From the NCBI RefSeq assembly GCF_018991925.1, contig NW_024724368.1, positions 4,076,209 through 4,140,208 on the forward strand: a DNA stretch of 64,000 nt, written 5' to 3'. The notes beneath the pieces were generated by a model. It saw only the letters and a program-made list of their open reading frames with translations, was not told where the DNA came from and searched no databases. Shown in pieces: positions 25,571 through 38,599 of this stretch. The DNA comes from Homarus americanus. Taxonomy: Eukaryota > Arthropoda > Malacostraca > Decapoda > Nephropidae. The number at the start of each line of letters is the position of its first letter. Positions within the stretch are counted from its first letter, which is position 1. A program made the position numbers and the translations under genes.

Positions 25571-27094
25571 AGTAAATGTAAACTGTACCACACTGTAGGG
25601 CCTAGAGTTGCAGTCACCTAAAAAATATACTTTCTTATCTACAGTAATAAATCACAAGAATTAACCTAACCCTATCAAACCTAGTAATAATATTTAAATC
25701 AAAGTTAAACATTGACACAACTAATGAAGCTACAGTAACAGAAGGGGGTAATCTTTTGTGTTACTTTACGGTACTCTACTAGCCTAAGAAAGTTTGATTG
25801 GGGAAGAAACAAAGCAAAAAAATTAATACAGTTTGTAAAATTCGTAGACAAATATATTTATCAGATTTTGTAGATTTGTCTGTTCTTTGATCAGTCATTC
25901 CAACACCACATAATAAATAACTCTTATGTAGAATAATCAGCTTTAACCTATGTAGAATAATCAGCTTTAAAACACTTCCCTGGGTTGTATTTACTTATTG
26001 TTTATTAATACTTGTATAATTTCACTGTCTATATTAATGCTGAACCTCTGTAAACGTGCATGATGATTTTATTCAATATACTGTATGTCACTATATAAAT
26101 AAAGAAAAGAAAATATTACTAAGTGCGTAAGTCATTCTAGGCGTTTATTCTTTAACCTAAGTAAAATATACACACTGATACATATGTCAATGTATCCTCT
26201 TGTGGTTAACGAAAAATAATCCAGTTTATTCCTTTTATATTATCTTTAAAAGAGTTGAAATGTAATGGTAGTATGGATAAAGAGGTGATGGTGTCCTATA
26301 TCCTCAACCTTTGTGGTAGATCGAGCACGCCATCACTTGGTCCTTTTTTCAGCCTTATCGTATCAGCATAGTGTCTCACCGTAAGTAAGGGCGTGGTTTC
26401 TTATACATGAGGCACTGGAATATGTCCTTGACTACGAGAAGCAGCCATCTGTTTATGAGAGGATGGTGGTGGTATAGTGGTGGTGGTCCTCTTGGGGTGT
26501 TGTCTCACCTACCACCATCATTCAGACACTCACTATACCTGCCTCAAAAAGGTTCCATCTTAAACCCACTAACTAACCGAAGCCCCAGGACCCGAATCCT
26601 TTTATAGAGATAAATGTTAGTTTAAGTTTTATTAGTTCATGTCTAAAATGTATTGATTTATTGGTCTCGTTTTCTCATTATTTTTCCCGCGTTTCGCCTT
26701 TTGTTCTAAGATGTGTTTCTGTGCTTTTAACTGAAAGATCCACACATATTATGGTGAATTTTAGTAAATTGCACGATTTGTTGAACACTAGTAACTGTCA
26801 TTGTCATAGTGTCACTCTTCTTCACTTTGTATTTAATAATATCACTACATAAATTTTTTGAACTTATCTATATCAGTGCTGTTCTGATGTCACTCTAGAT
26901 CATTTCTTTGTATCATCCCTTAATTAAGTCAGGTAAATACATAATCACATATCCAACTGCTGGGAAATAAATGTGGGACTCTTCCTGAACTTCATTGTGG
27001 GGTACAGTATTCTCTTCTTGTAGCTGACCCTGTATCCAGTATCCACCTGTAGACACACTCGCAATTTCACATTCTAAGCAATCGTAGTGGAGCA

Positions 27095-27129
<35 letters not shown>

Positions 27130-28114
27130 TGTATTAACATGTAACTAGGTGAAAAAGGTAATGAAAATAGGTACATTATATAAAGTTACTGAACTTATCC
27201 GAGAGTACATTATCAAATCTTAATATACTAGGAGCCTGGACGCAATTTTTTAATTAGTATACATTGAAATACGAATTAGTTGATGGTAAATGAAGTTTAC
27301 ATATTACGTAACAAATATTCAAGAGGCAACTTTTCACGGTAAACTTAAGAAAATAATGCGCTTAGGTGGGGCTACAGCATCACCAAATAAAAGAAGTTAC
27401 CCAGGCACTTCTGAATCCCGACGCGGTTATCGAGCACACCACCGGCGTTGCCAGAAAGTTGCCAGGTAACACCATTTAAAACTACATATTGCAGTGTTTT
27501 GTTTTATCATTTTATATTCCTCATTGAAATAATTTAAGTCTTTAATTACATGTTTAAAATATCATAAACATAAATTAGTCATGATTAGTATTTATCAATG
27601 GACTGAATAGTTTGTTGATTATTCCCTTAGTTGAAAAGTAAGCAAACAGGTGGTGAAGAAAAGTTATTACTGCGCCTCAGCAACTAAGGTCTTTAAGTGT
27701 ATAACAAGGTTAAAAATTATGAGAATTAGAAACCATCTGTGTAAGAGGAGAGACATGTGAAATTGAAAGGATTAAAGTGTATAATAGCTATCAATTCGCA
27801 ATGAACATTTGTATGCGTCTTTCCACAAATACCTTTAAAATCTCCTTGGCCTCTTACCACACATCCTCCGTATACTATATTCTCACAATAAGGGAAGGTT
27901 CTCCTTGATGCAATTATTCATTCTAGTGACTCCTGTACCATCAGGCGTGTTTAGTGTGTGCATACAATCCCCGCGCCTCACTCTGTAGAAGCAATAATTT
28001 GGAATTTAGTAAAAAAGTGACCAATTTAGTAACAAGTTAAAGTTGAAAGAAAAAAAATCCCCTTTACTCCTACTTGGTCGTTATGAGTAGATAATAATTG
28101 TTCTTAGGAATCGA
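25571..28114. other. Intergenic, no gene seen
   Basis: AT-rich; holds the 24-bp duplication and an ATT microsatellite. No frame with family resemblance. Confidence 0.6.
25924..25971. repeat. 24-bp tandem duplication
   Basis: TATGTAGAATAATCAGCTTT starts at 25925 and again at 25949, identical in both copies. Confidence 0.9.
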
Positions 28115-28590
28115 ATTAACATAAGAACATAAGAAAATAAGGAGCCTGCAATAGGCCGGTTGGCTTGTGCATGGCAGCTCCTGTCGAGAGTTACTACCAC
28201 TCTATCATCCATGAATCTATCTAGCCTCCTTTTGAAACTTTCCAGAGTTCCAGCACTTACTACAAAGTTGCTAAGCTTGTTCCACTCGTCCACCACCCTT
28301 TTGTGAACCAGTTTCTTCCTATCTCCCTCCTAAACCTAAACTTATCCAACTTAAATCCGTTGCTCCGAGTCCTATCCTGCTCGGATATTATAAGAACTTT
28401 ATCTATATCCCCTTTATTGATTCCTTTCACCCACTTAAATACTTCTATCATATCTCCCCGCACTCTTCGTCTTTCTAGGGAATGCAAGTTAAGTTTCTTT
28501 AACCTATCCTGATATGGAAGGTTTCTAAGTTCCGGAATCATTTTTGTCATTCTTGAGGGGGATGAGAACGGGATGACAATCATCCATGAT
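28115..28590 (-). mobile_element. CR1/jockey-like LINE, 5'-truncated 3' tail with frameshift
   Basis: Minus-strand frames read LPYQDRLKKLNLHSLERRRV, GDMIEVFKWVKG and, after a one-base shift near 28285, VVDEWNKLSNFVV then ESFKRRLDRFMDD. This is the conserved C-terminal end of non-LTR reverse transcriptases. The 3' end is an AACATAAG octamer repeated at 28119-28134, as in CR1-group LINEs. Everything upstream of the last ~160 codons is missing. Confidence 0.8.
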
Positions 28591-30149
28591 AATTCACAAT
28601 AAAATTACCACCCTCTCTTTACCTGATTAGAATACGCTGCCATCAGCCTGAATGTCTTGGAAAAAATCCGAGAACATAAAAAAAACATGAACCAATCATA
28701 TTATTCTAATCCAATTAAACAAGGGACGTGTGTTTGGTAACATTTGAAGTGTAGAGGATATCAGTCTTTGAGGATGAACATTTAGAAATCACGTTCAGAG
28801 AAATCTCAGCGTTTCCGTCGCAGTAGATTCCAACACAAATTACACAACACTCGGAATTTGAGAAGAGTGAAGCGAAATAATTAAAAATAAAGACAGAATT
28901 TTTCGTTGATGAATAAGTTTAGCTGATTGTAGATTAAGGTTTATGGAATGAAGACAGGTGCTCAGCCAGGAATCTTTCAATAACTGATTTCAAGGGGGTT
29001 TGTTTAGCAATTGTTCCAAGACCATATATTGGTTTGGTAGGGGCACACCGGGTTATGATTACAGCACAGTTTGGATGTAGTGTGTTTTTTAATGGTTTGT
29101 TGAAGAGTGCATATGTAGTAAATGGAAAGACGAGGAAGGTTAGCCCGTGACAGTGATCGTGACTTGGAGGACGAATGAGTGATTCCAGCAAGCCTTTAGA
29201 CTAGAGGGTACGAACTTTCTCCCAGCTGAATAAAATCGTTTTGCGTTAGCCAGAATAAAATACCCAAATGTGGGGCTGCCCTCTAAGGGGATGAGGTTAA
29301 ACTATCCCTGGGCGTACGGCTGTAATAAGAAATTATCGCTGTCACAGAAGAGATAGAGTATTACCAACACCAGCAACTGTATAAATATAGGACTACCTCA
29401 GAGCAGTGTACAGTATTGGGCCCACTATTATTTCTCCCGTATTTTATGATCAGTCAAATGTTTCCCAGGCTGGCAGACATTTGACTACTAGTCCCAGCAC
29501 ATGTTTATGACTGAAATAATAATGATAAAGTTAACACAGTACACTGTAGGATTAGTCTAAAGTATATCAGAGCAAATATGACGTTTCACTTCTAGGACTT
29601 CAGCTTACCAACAAGCTAACATTAAATTTTATATCAGTTATATCATACAAAACGTACAGGACGAGAAGGAATATTATATACAAATATATTATCTCCTTTA
29701 CTAACTGTAGAGTTAATTGGTCCGAAATTTCACTGAGACTGCTATAAATGTGTTTTATAATCTCTATTAAAGGGATATAAATACCTTACGAATCATTGAG
29801 CCAGATGAAGTGTTTCAAATAGAAGAAAAATGGGAGGGGAGGAGGAGGACACTCAGACAAGGATGTAATTTCTGACTAAGTGCACGTGTACTAAAGTTAG
29901 TCTGGGGGTTGTGCAGTTCATATTAAACACAAGCTGGTGCGTCCTGCGAGAAGCACAGTGCATGCCTTGAGCCTCACAAGTGTACTGTATATCATTCTAC
30001 CACCTCATGTTTACTAACTACAAAAGCTAACTCACACCAGATACATCAAACCAATAAGAAAATTACTTACAAACATCACGCGTAAACAACCACACTTGAC
30101 GTATGACTTTGTTCATTGTCGGTTTTACGCATTTTCATTATAGGATAGG
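28591..30149. other. Intergenic, no gene seen
   Basis: No recognisable frame, RNA gene or terminal repeats. Confidence 0.55.
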
Positions 30150-30296
30150 GATCACCTGAAGATTAGGCACCCCAACTACTGTCGCCGATGATGAAATACC
30201 CTATGTCTACCTGAGTAGGGGTAGGTGAGGGTAGCGTTAAAGTGTTTCATCATCATTAGGTGACATATGCTAGGGTGACTAATCTTCAGGTAATAC
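30150..30296. mobile_element. Small fold-back (MITE-like) element A
   Basis: GATCACCTGAAGATTAGGCA on the left pairs with GGTGACTAATCTTCAGGTAA on the right; the interior (GATGATGAAATAC against GTGTTTCATCATC) continues the hairpin. 147 bp, no coding. Confidence 0.55.
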
Positions 30297-30333
30297 GAAT
30301 GTTTATGTTGTAATATCCATCATAATCGCTTTT

Positions 30334-31140
30334 TTGTCACCCTTACACACCCCATCACCCTCACACACCCCCATCACCCTTACACACCCCATCACCCTCA
30401 CACACCCCATCACCCCCACCCCACACACCCCATCACCCCACACACCCCCATCCCCACCCCCCACACATCACCCCACACACCCCATCACCCCACACACCCC
30501 ATCACCCCCACACAACCCCACACCATCACCCCACACACCCCACATCACCCCCACACCCACCACCACCCCACACACCATCACCCTCACACACCCCCCATTT
30601 CACCCCACACCCCCCCATCACCCTCACACACCCATCACACACCCCTTTCACCCCATCACCTCACCCCCATACCCACACCCCCATCACCCTCACACACCCC
30701 ATCACCCTCACACACAATACCCCATCACACACCCCATCACCCCACACCCCCATCACCTCACACCCATCACCCTGCATCACACCCCACCCCACACACCCCA
30801 TCACCCCACACCCCCCATCACCCTCACACACACCCCACACACACCCTCATCACCACTCACACACACCCATCACCTCACACACCCCATCACCCTCACACAC
30901 CCCCCATCACCCTCATCCCACCCCACACCCATCACCCTCACACAACTCCATTTCACACACATCATCTCACCCCCTCCTCACACCCCATCACCCCCATCAC
31001 TCCCTCATACACACACCATCACATCACACCACAGCCATCATTACCATCATCACCATCTCACTATACCCATCATCACACACCCCATCACCCTCATACACCC
31101 CATCACCCTCACAAACTCCATTTCACACACACATCTCACA
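30334..31140. repeat. C/A-only minisatellite, unit about CATCACCCTCACACACCC
   Basis: About 0.8 kb of degenerate 16-20-base units made almost only of C, A and T on the plus strand, with almost no G. The 289-codon Pro/His/Thr frame across it is a by-product of the repeat and not a gene. Confidence 0.9.
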
Positions 31141-31463
31141 TACCCCTCCAGTCATCATTATCCACATAAATTTCTCCTCCAATCATGTTTCATCTCCAAG
31201 TAAATTGACTCCCATACTCTCCAAGACGACAAAATAAACCCTAAAATAACATATATAATGTCTATTATCACATCCTCTACCAATCGTCTCCACATCCACA
31301 CAAGTTTCATCCGTCCCAAATTCACCTATGCCTTCCATGCAATCTTTTTTCATTTGTGATCCTTGTTCATCCTGTGATCTTTATTCATATGTGATCTTAG
31401 TTCATCTAAAGATCTTTGCTCAGTCTGTCCACCTATCATCACTTGGGCGTTATGTTGTAATGA

Positions 31464-31642
31464 GATCATCTGAAGATTAGCCACCAGCTCATTTCACTCT
31501 AAGAATAACTAAAATTAGGCTAACTTAACGCTAACCTAACCCAGTATAACCAAATCTAACCTACATAAGCTAGCTTAACATGATCTAACCTAACTCCCCC
31601 AAAGGCAGTAAAATTAGGGTGCCTAATCTTTACTTGATTATG
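31464..31642. mobile_element. Small fold-back element B, same family as A
   Basis: GAGATCATCTGAAGATTAGC on the left pairs with GGTGCCTAATCTTTACTTGA on the right, with the same core word (GAAGATTAG) as element A 1.2 kb away. The middle is CCTAA-rich. Confidence 0.5.
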
Positions 31643-33499
31643 TAACTTTACTTCCCAATACTTTTATTCATATCTAACGCATTATATTACAAATTTCATT
31701 ATGATTTTGAAGGTAACTTAAACCAGGCTACGTTTCACTGAGAGGGCATTTGTCTTTACCCTACGCATTTGTGGGAATAATATATACAGAACTAATACAG
31801 TATTTTTATTTTCAGACTGAACCAGTAGTGAAGATAATGTGATCCGTGCCTTAATTAAATCTCGCTCTTGATAACCCAAATACTATAGAAATAACCTAGT
31901 CAGTGTAAAGGCATGGACAATCTTTGTACATCAGTTAAGGAATTTACTTAAATAGCCAACAGTATTTTTAAGTTACCCATGTTAGTTGAAAGTTAGACAA
32001 CGTACTTTTTTGTCCATAAATGTGACTATAGGTCGACAGTCTGTGGTTTTTACTTTTATCGGCTCGTTTAGCGGCTTGGGCGATCGGTCACGTCTCTGAT
32101 GGCAAGTACTGGGCATGGAGTGGCTCCTGAGTGTATCTGTACCTGCTCCAGTGCTACACCCTTGAAAAGTTGAACTGAGACAGATAATACCTTGAGCCGC
32201 TCGATCGCCTTACAACCCATCCTTGTGATAATGAAAGGGCTGATGATATTACCATACAGCACAATGATTAATTTCTTTTTCATACAAGTATCGTCGACGT
32301 AGACTTATTGTCCCTCCCTGCATTAAGCTGGGATACACACTCACTTATCTGGCCAATCTTTGAAGCGGAGTATGTCCCGCACTTTTTTTACTGGCAACTG
32401 AATAACATCCCACAGCTAACACCCCTTTAAAACACTTTGTATCGCATGTTTCACTGTCGCTGACCTGCTACTACAAGGAGTCATTAACCGCAAGTGGATA
32501 CTGAATGCTGATACCCGATGATTTAGGTATAATCGTTACCCACACTTCGAGGGTGAAAGGAGCTAGCAATACAATATTAGAAATGTTTTTGGCGCACCTG
32601 AGCTGTGCTTGTCCGCATGGTCTTGTTCAAGATTTGCAGCTCCCGGTGTGTTGAAAACACACGCTCACTCTTCATACTAGGTTCTTCTCGGGACAAAATG
32701 TGAATTCATAATTCTATTGATTATTTATACGCCATAAACAAACGTAAAATTCTAAAAAAAAATCATTCACCACTCGATCTCTTGGAACAAACTGCAGCCC
32801 CCCCCCCACGCCCTCCAAAAATGCAGGCAGAACATTATTGATCAAAAACTTTATTTGGAGCTGTATAGACAGGATTCGTCTCTGGTGCAACAAGTGGTAA
32901 AAAATATATTGATCCGCTGAGCTTTGTCGCTGCCAACCCAACTCGTGAGTCGCCCGTTGTTGGCTACTTCAAATTAAACACAGCCTCGCTCTCTTATCTG
33001 CTGGGTTATTTTACGTCATTAAATTTTTTTATTTTAATTTTTTTTTTAGTTTTATTGGCATTGTGTTAAAATATAACACATTTATATTCATAAATTAATT
33101 CCTTTTTCTGCTAAAATTATGAAATTTACTACCGTAGATGATGCAACATGACTCTCCACACAATATTTTTATATAAAGCAAGTCTTAATATAGATTGCTT
33201 AGTTACCGTAAAATTCGATACATTTATTTAGGATAAATAAATTCTCATACTAATTAGAGCATTTTCGATATATTCTGATAACCTATATTATACACGCTAT
33301 CAACCAGATTTTGAATTCAAACATTAACAAACTACCAACATGAAAAACAGGATCGATATTGGTAATGGAGAGAGAGTATATTATAGGTGATGGAGACAAC
33401 AATGTAGTGTGGGTGATGTAGGTTATGGTTGGGGACTGATGGAGGTTGTAGTGAGGGAGGGAGAGGGACGCACACTAACGCTCACGTTTTCTTGGCATT
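31643..33499. other. Intergenic, upstream of the NSD promoter
   Basis: No coding signal. The last 120 bases before 33480 become G-rich and purine-rich. Confidence 0.55.
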
Positions 33500-33830
33500 T
33501 CAAACTTGGCGGCGGCTCAGCCAATCATATTTGAGTTTGGTTCCCGCGCCGCCAAACACCAATGGCTGTCATAGAGGATCGACGGCGACGTAAATACAAC
33601 CTTTAAAATCGGGTATGTTGGTGGTATTTATTATTAGAGGGAGATAACAATAGTAAGAATGAAAGAGGATGATAATAGAGGTCTGATTTGGTGGTAATTA
33701 GAGGTTGTAGGTATGACAGGTGAGGTAAGAACGCCACCAGAAAGTCTCTTAGTTGGAAGCTGGGGGGGACTGAGGCCGCTCATCTGCACACTATTTCACT
33801 TACAAATCGAAATGGCGGCTTAGTTTTGGC
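33500..33830 (+). promoter_or_regulatory. Candidate NSD gene promoter (CCAAT, E2F-like, YY1-like)
   Basis: A CpG-richer patch in AT-rich DNA. Visible words: TTGGCGGCGG near 33507, CCAAT at 33521-33525, TTCCCGCGCC (E2F-like) at 33541-33550, a second CCAAT at 33559-33563, and AAATGGCGGC (YY1-like) at 33810-33819. This is the usual make-up of a TATA-less housekeeping promoter. It lies upstream of the NSD coding exons with no other gene between. Inference from motifs only. Confidence 0.5.
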
Positions 33831-34222
33831 ATTTTAGTAGTATTTTCTCGTCGCATTTTCATAGTTTTTTAACGTTGATGTGAGAGAGTGTGTAAAATTA
33901 CCCTTAGGTAGAGTTGAGTTAAAAATGTTGAAGGAATATGGTGTGAAGAGTGAAGTTGGGAAAAGTATTAGTGCTTTTAAGTGACTTGCAGTGAACCCCA
34001 CACACGGGCGTCCATTACCCCACAGCACACACACTGGCGCAAGCAAATCCCGTACTCTCGTGTTCATCTAATTATTATTTACTTATTACTAGAACAAAAT
34101 AATAGTATTGTGGTATACAAGTTGAGTGGTGGACTGACCAAGCCACAGCACTAACATTAACGTGAACTGCAGCTTTTATAACCAAGATCATCAGGGAAAA
34201 ATTCGCTCTGCTGTTTTTAAAT
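33820..34222 (+). other. Candidate 5' UTR exon of the NSD gene
   Basis: A strong donor (GTAAGTG) sits at 34223, 0.4 kb downstream of the YY1-like word. Spliced to the acceptor at 40290, the junction would make TAA in frame just ahead of ATG 40323, which would fix that ATG as the start. The exon start is only a guess. Confidence 0.3.
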
Positions 34223-34489
34223 GTAAGTGAAAAATACAATTATGGGTGGAATTTGATTTTAAAAGATATTAAAGGGTTAAATGATTAAAAGGAGGCGAAT
34301 AATTCAAATACATTGCTACTTTGCTATATTATGGAAGGTAAATTTGGATAGGGTTATTACTGATATTTGTGGTATAAAAAAATGTTTTTAAACCTGCATT
34401 ATGTTTCGTCAGCACCATTTTGTGTTGTGCTCAGCCATAATGTCACTGGAGTTCAGCCAATGAGTCGTGAGAAACAACTTTAGGTAAAT

Positions 34490-34892
34490 TAACTATAAGA
34501 GTAAATATTCGTCCATTGGCTGTTCTACGGTTTTGGTATGTGAAGAATATTTTTTTTACGTTTTTCGTTGTTTTACTCAAATCTGACCTTCACTTCTTGT
34601 GCAAATTAGCGGTTTTGGGAAAAAAAAGAAGAAAATTTTCATTTTAAACAGAAACATAATTTGCACAAAAATGGAGGTCAGATTTGAGTAATACACGCCA
34701 AAAAAAGAAAGAAAAAAACACAAAAGAAAACCTATTCTCATACCAAAGAACCAACCTACCTACCCTAACCTACAAGGAGGACACAACTGTCTCCAAGTTA
34801 GGAGTATAACCCCAGTTAAACATAGCTGGAACCTGCAGACAGCCAATGGACCAATATTAACCAAAAAGAAAGTGGACGAATTACAACTCTTA
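34490..34892. mobile_element. Fold-back element with long arms
   Basis: Inner arms TACTCAAATCTGACCT (34573-34590) and AGGTCAGATTTGAGTA (34675-34690) are exact complements, extended by GTGCAAATTA/AATTTGCAC. Outer words ATTCGTCC/GGACGAAT and CATTGGCTGT/ACAGCCAATG continue the palindrome with interruptions. Confidence 0.6.
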
Positions 34893-35057
34893 TTTAGTTT
34901 TTTTTTTCCAAGTTTTTGTGATGAGTAAATGTGGTCTGTTTACACCTGGATGATGCTGTGTTTATGTTTTGTTGAAAATAAGATAAAATGAACCCTAACC
35001 AACCTACCTAGCCTAAAATAATGTTCCCATACCATAGGGTATGTAGGTTTGGTGGTA

Positions 35058-35312
35058 TTTTACTCTCGGACAACACGGGAATGCTAGGAATTTTATCTTT
35101 ACTATAGGTAGTTTTGACAGTTTTAAGACACTTTTCTTCTGTGACTTATATCTGCCTGGGGGTCCAGGGGGGTGCAGGTCCCCCACTTAGGAGGTTAGGT
35201 TAGGTATTTTTTGAGGGAAAAATCATAGAAGAAAATTGTCTTGGTATTGTGTGAAATATTGATTGCAAAGATAAAATTCCTAAGATTACCGTGTTGTTCG
35301 AAAGTAAAAATT
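35058..35312. mobile_element. Fold-back element with 43-bp arms
   Basis: CTAGGAATTTTATCTTT (35084-35100) and AAAGATAAAATTCCTAAG (35267-35284), with CGGACAACACGG/CCGTGTTGTTCG outside them, form near-perfect arms. 255 bp; the interior includes a G-rich GGGGGTCCAGGGGGGTGCAG patch. Confidence 0.6.
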
Positions 35313-35403
35313 TACCCGTTTGGTTGGCTCATCTTATATACTGTATGCTGAAACTTTGGTCACCATGGAAAGTATACGCTGTAAATCCTTATTATTAGGC
35401 AGA

Positions 35404-35641
35404 GGTTATTTGACTGATATCTAGCTGAACAACCACCGGTTATTTGACCTGTATCCAGCTGAATACCCACTGGTTATTTGACCGGTATCCGGCCGAATAC
35501 CCACTGGTTATTTGACCGGTATCCGGCCGAATACCCACTGGTTATTTGACCGGTATCCGACTGAATACCCACTGGTTATTTGACCGGTATCCGGCTGAAT
35601 ACCCACTGGTTACTTGACCGGTATCTGACCGGCTAGATATA
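35404..35641. repeat. 34-bp minisatellite, seven copies
   Basis: Units beginning GGTTATTTGACCGGTATCC start at 35404, 35438, 35472, 35506, 35540, 35574 and 35608, an exact 34-base period. The central copies are nearly identical and the edge copies diverge. A 1.5-unit copy lies inverted at 35795-35849. Confidence 0.9.
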
Positions 35642-35849
35642 ACAGAAGATTCAGAGAGGGTTGTAAGAACAGTATATTTTTGTGAAACAAATTTTTGATC
35701 TAGTAACAATGACTCCAAGAAACTCATAAATTATAGTGTAATGCCCACGGCCATCCTTACCAGACTCCCATTAAAATCATACACAATTCCTGTGGGTCCC
35801 GGTCAAATAGCCGATGGTTATTCGGTCGGGAATCCGGGTCAAATATCCA

Positions 35850-38395
35850 CTTCGATATTATGAACATATGGAAGAATTTATAATCATTTATACAAAAATA
35901 TACAGTTATTGGCGGTTTTTCGTGTACTGAAACGGAAGCATTAATGTTAGAGCTTGTGTAACTGTGTGTCCCCAATATAAAAGTTTGGATTTAAGGAATA
36001 ATTGTTTGTGACATTTTCCCCGGTCATAAAAGACAGGATTTTATTATGCGTTATGTTAAGGTGCCAGCTCCGCCTAAATATTCAGAACAAGGGCACAACT
36101 AAACTAGTATGTATACAGTAGTCTTCTGGAGTTGTTCCTTATATGGTTGTACAGTACCGCTTTTGTGAATTGATAAAAACCAATCCTGTTCTGTACTGTT
36201 ATGTTTGCTCGTAACACCAGACGAGTTTTTTAATGCCCTGGATTATTTTCCTTTAATTAAATGTGGGCTATGGATGGTTATATCGGTTTGTTAGGTGATA
36301 CATTGGTAATAAGCTTGTCTCTCATCAATGTGGCGTGCTGTCCATCTTCATTTGTTGTGGAATGTAACCCTACTGAAAACTGTAGCTTTTCAGATGGTCA
36401 ATTTATAGTAGTGCACCGTTCTTTCGGTCTTTTTATGTTAGTGCGCCGTTCTATCTCTCGGTGTTAGAAATGTGTTTCTCCCAATGTTTAGACAATTTTA
36501 AGACATTTTTCTTCTATGATATTCCTAATTCTGAAAGAAATATAACCTACCTTAACCTACCCCTTTTTCTGTGCACTAACATAAAGAGACCCAAATGACA
36601 CTGGTGGTTACCTTTTGTATTTAAGTAGTATGGATCCATGAGGGATTTCTTTTGTTGAACCTCAAAGGAATAGAACAGTAACTAATAAAGCATTTAAGTA
36701 CAGTAATGTATAGTTGTTCGGTCAGCACTTATAACTCTGGAGCTGTGAACTACATGCAAGGTACTGTACATTCAGGGTCATTTTATGGTGCCCTTGTTGC
36801 AATGTTTGGAGAGGAACCTATTTTTAGTTTTAGTGTCTAGAAAGGAAGTCAGGTTGGGCGATCAGAGGAAAATGTGCCAAAGACTATGATGCGATATATT
36901 TTCTGAATTGATGACATACAGTAACTAAACTTAGCCAATCTTATCTAATCTGAAGGTCTTACATTATCCCTTGGCTGTGTGTGGTTGGTCCATATCGTCT
37001 TTGGTCAGATATAACTAGTAAGCACGCCCTTATAAATACCTGTATCTAGAATGCCTCCTCATTTTTAATTCTGTAATATGATTTTGTCTGGATCTTCACA
37101 ATAAAATGTAAATTTGTGGAAGAAAAATGCTTAATTTCCTGAATTTATGAAACATTAAGTTGGGGAACTACTTTTTCATTCTCCACAAGTGAAAAATTAT
37201 TATTGAACTGTCTCATTGGCACGGTATTGGTGAGTGGTCTGAGCTTGCTGAAATTAGAGTTATTTTACTTTTAATTAGTTGTCAGTAACTTTTATGCATT
37301 GCCTGCATAATTAGGTACCCCGGCCATTAACTTGACAGCTTGCATAGCTGGGTACCCCGACTAAAGGTATTAGTATAATACTGTACAGTACAGCCAATAC
37401 AATATCATCATTTAATTCTAAACCTCACTAATATTTTTATGACTTCATTATTGTTTATCGTGTAGTTTTCAAGTTCCCTGTCTAATTCTGCCACAATTAC
37501 TCTTAGAAAAAAGTATTTGCTGTTGAAGTGCAGGTTGGGTTAGGTATAGTTTCCTTTAAAAATATAGTGTATCGTTAAAGACTACTGGAGGCCTCGTGTT
37601 TTATACTGCACATATGTACGGTATATTGTTGGGTTAATGAAAATGAATATCGGTATTTTTATCTCCAATTGTTACCCAGTACTGTGTATCTAACCCAAAA
37701 CCACACATGGAACATTACCAATTTATCATAAACGTCATAAACATACATACAGGGTATATAAATCTTGTGAAAGCAGGGTACCTGACCACCAGGTTTGTGT
37801 TACATGCTTGCCATTTTGTTTATAAATTCTTGTTAATTCTCTTTGCTCCCATACTAGACTTACCCGGTATATTCAGTGTAATACAAGAAATTGATGAACA
37901 TAAATTTTTTTGTTATTTTAATGTCTGCAGACTTACATGGCAGATATTCTTTAAAATTTTCACACAAGTTTACTTTGATTCAGCATGTATGCAGTATAGA
38001 CAGTGAAGTGAGAAAAGTGGTCTCCTATTGAAGTACATACATACACAGAATAATATATTGCGCTTCACTTACTTCACAGTGACTCTTGGTCCCGTACCTA
38101 CAGTACTGTATATTGAGTACTGTAGCAGAATTCATCGACGTGTTCCATTCTTGCAAAGGCCACACGAATACCATCACACGCATCACACTTAGTCAGGAAC
38201 CATCTGCTGTCTACCATTTACACCACTGCACCACTTGAGTACCCACCTCTCACGCTCACTGCATATTATTGGATTAGTGTACGTGTTGCCAACACTCTAT
38301 TGTACTTGCAGAGGTGATGGTATTTTCCACTTTCCACAACAGGTCTTCCATCCACCCACTCACACACACTCAATGTGTTCATTTTGGAACTCGTG
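35850..38395. other. Probable NSD intron 1 sequence, no gene seen
   Basis: Apart from the short inverted repeat at 36426-36592, only AT-rich DNA with scattered TACAGTA-type words. Confidence 0.55.
36426..36592. repeat. Short inverted repeat
   Basis: GGTCTTTTTATGTTAGTGCG (36426-36445) pairs with GTGCACTAACATAAAGAGAC (36571-36590) around about 125 bases. Likely a MITE remnant. Confidence 0.4.
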
Positions 38396-38599
38396 TAAAA
38401 AATAAAACGTGAAACAAATGACGTCGTGCATTCACCAGCATACAACCAACACTACCCAAGAGGTTTCCTTATATGTACCGTACTGTACCAATGGTTCTTT
38501 TTAACCATGCAATTAGTTTCTTACCTGTGTGAGATTTTATAAATGTGAAAATTGGTTGCATTTGTAGAAAATTGGTTTGTAATGTTTATTTAGTCAGTT

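Noticed and set aside
30334..31203. 289-codon Pro/His/Thr-rich open frame
   Set aside because: It is the translation of a C/A-only minisatellite, which lacks G and so rarely makes stop codons. No splice or domain support.
35404..35641. CRISPR-like array
   Set aside because: The units are head-to-tail with no unique spacers and the DNA is eukaryotic; it is a minisatellite.
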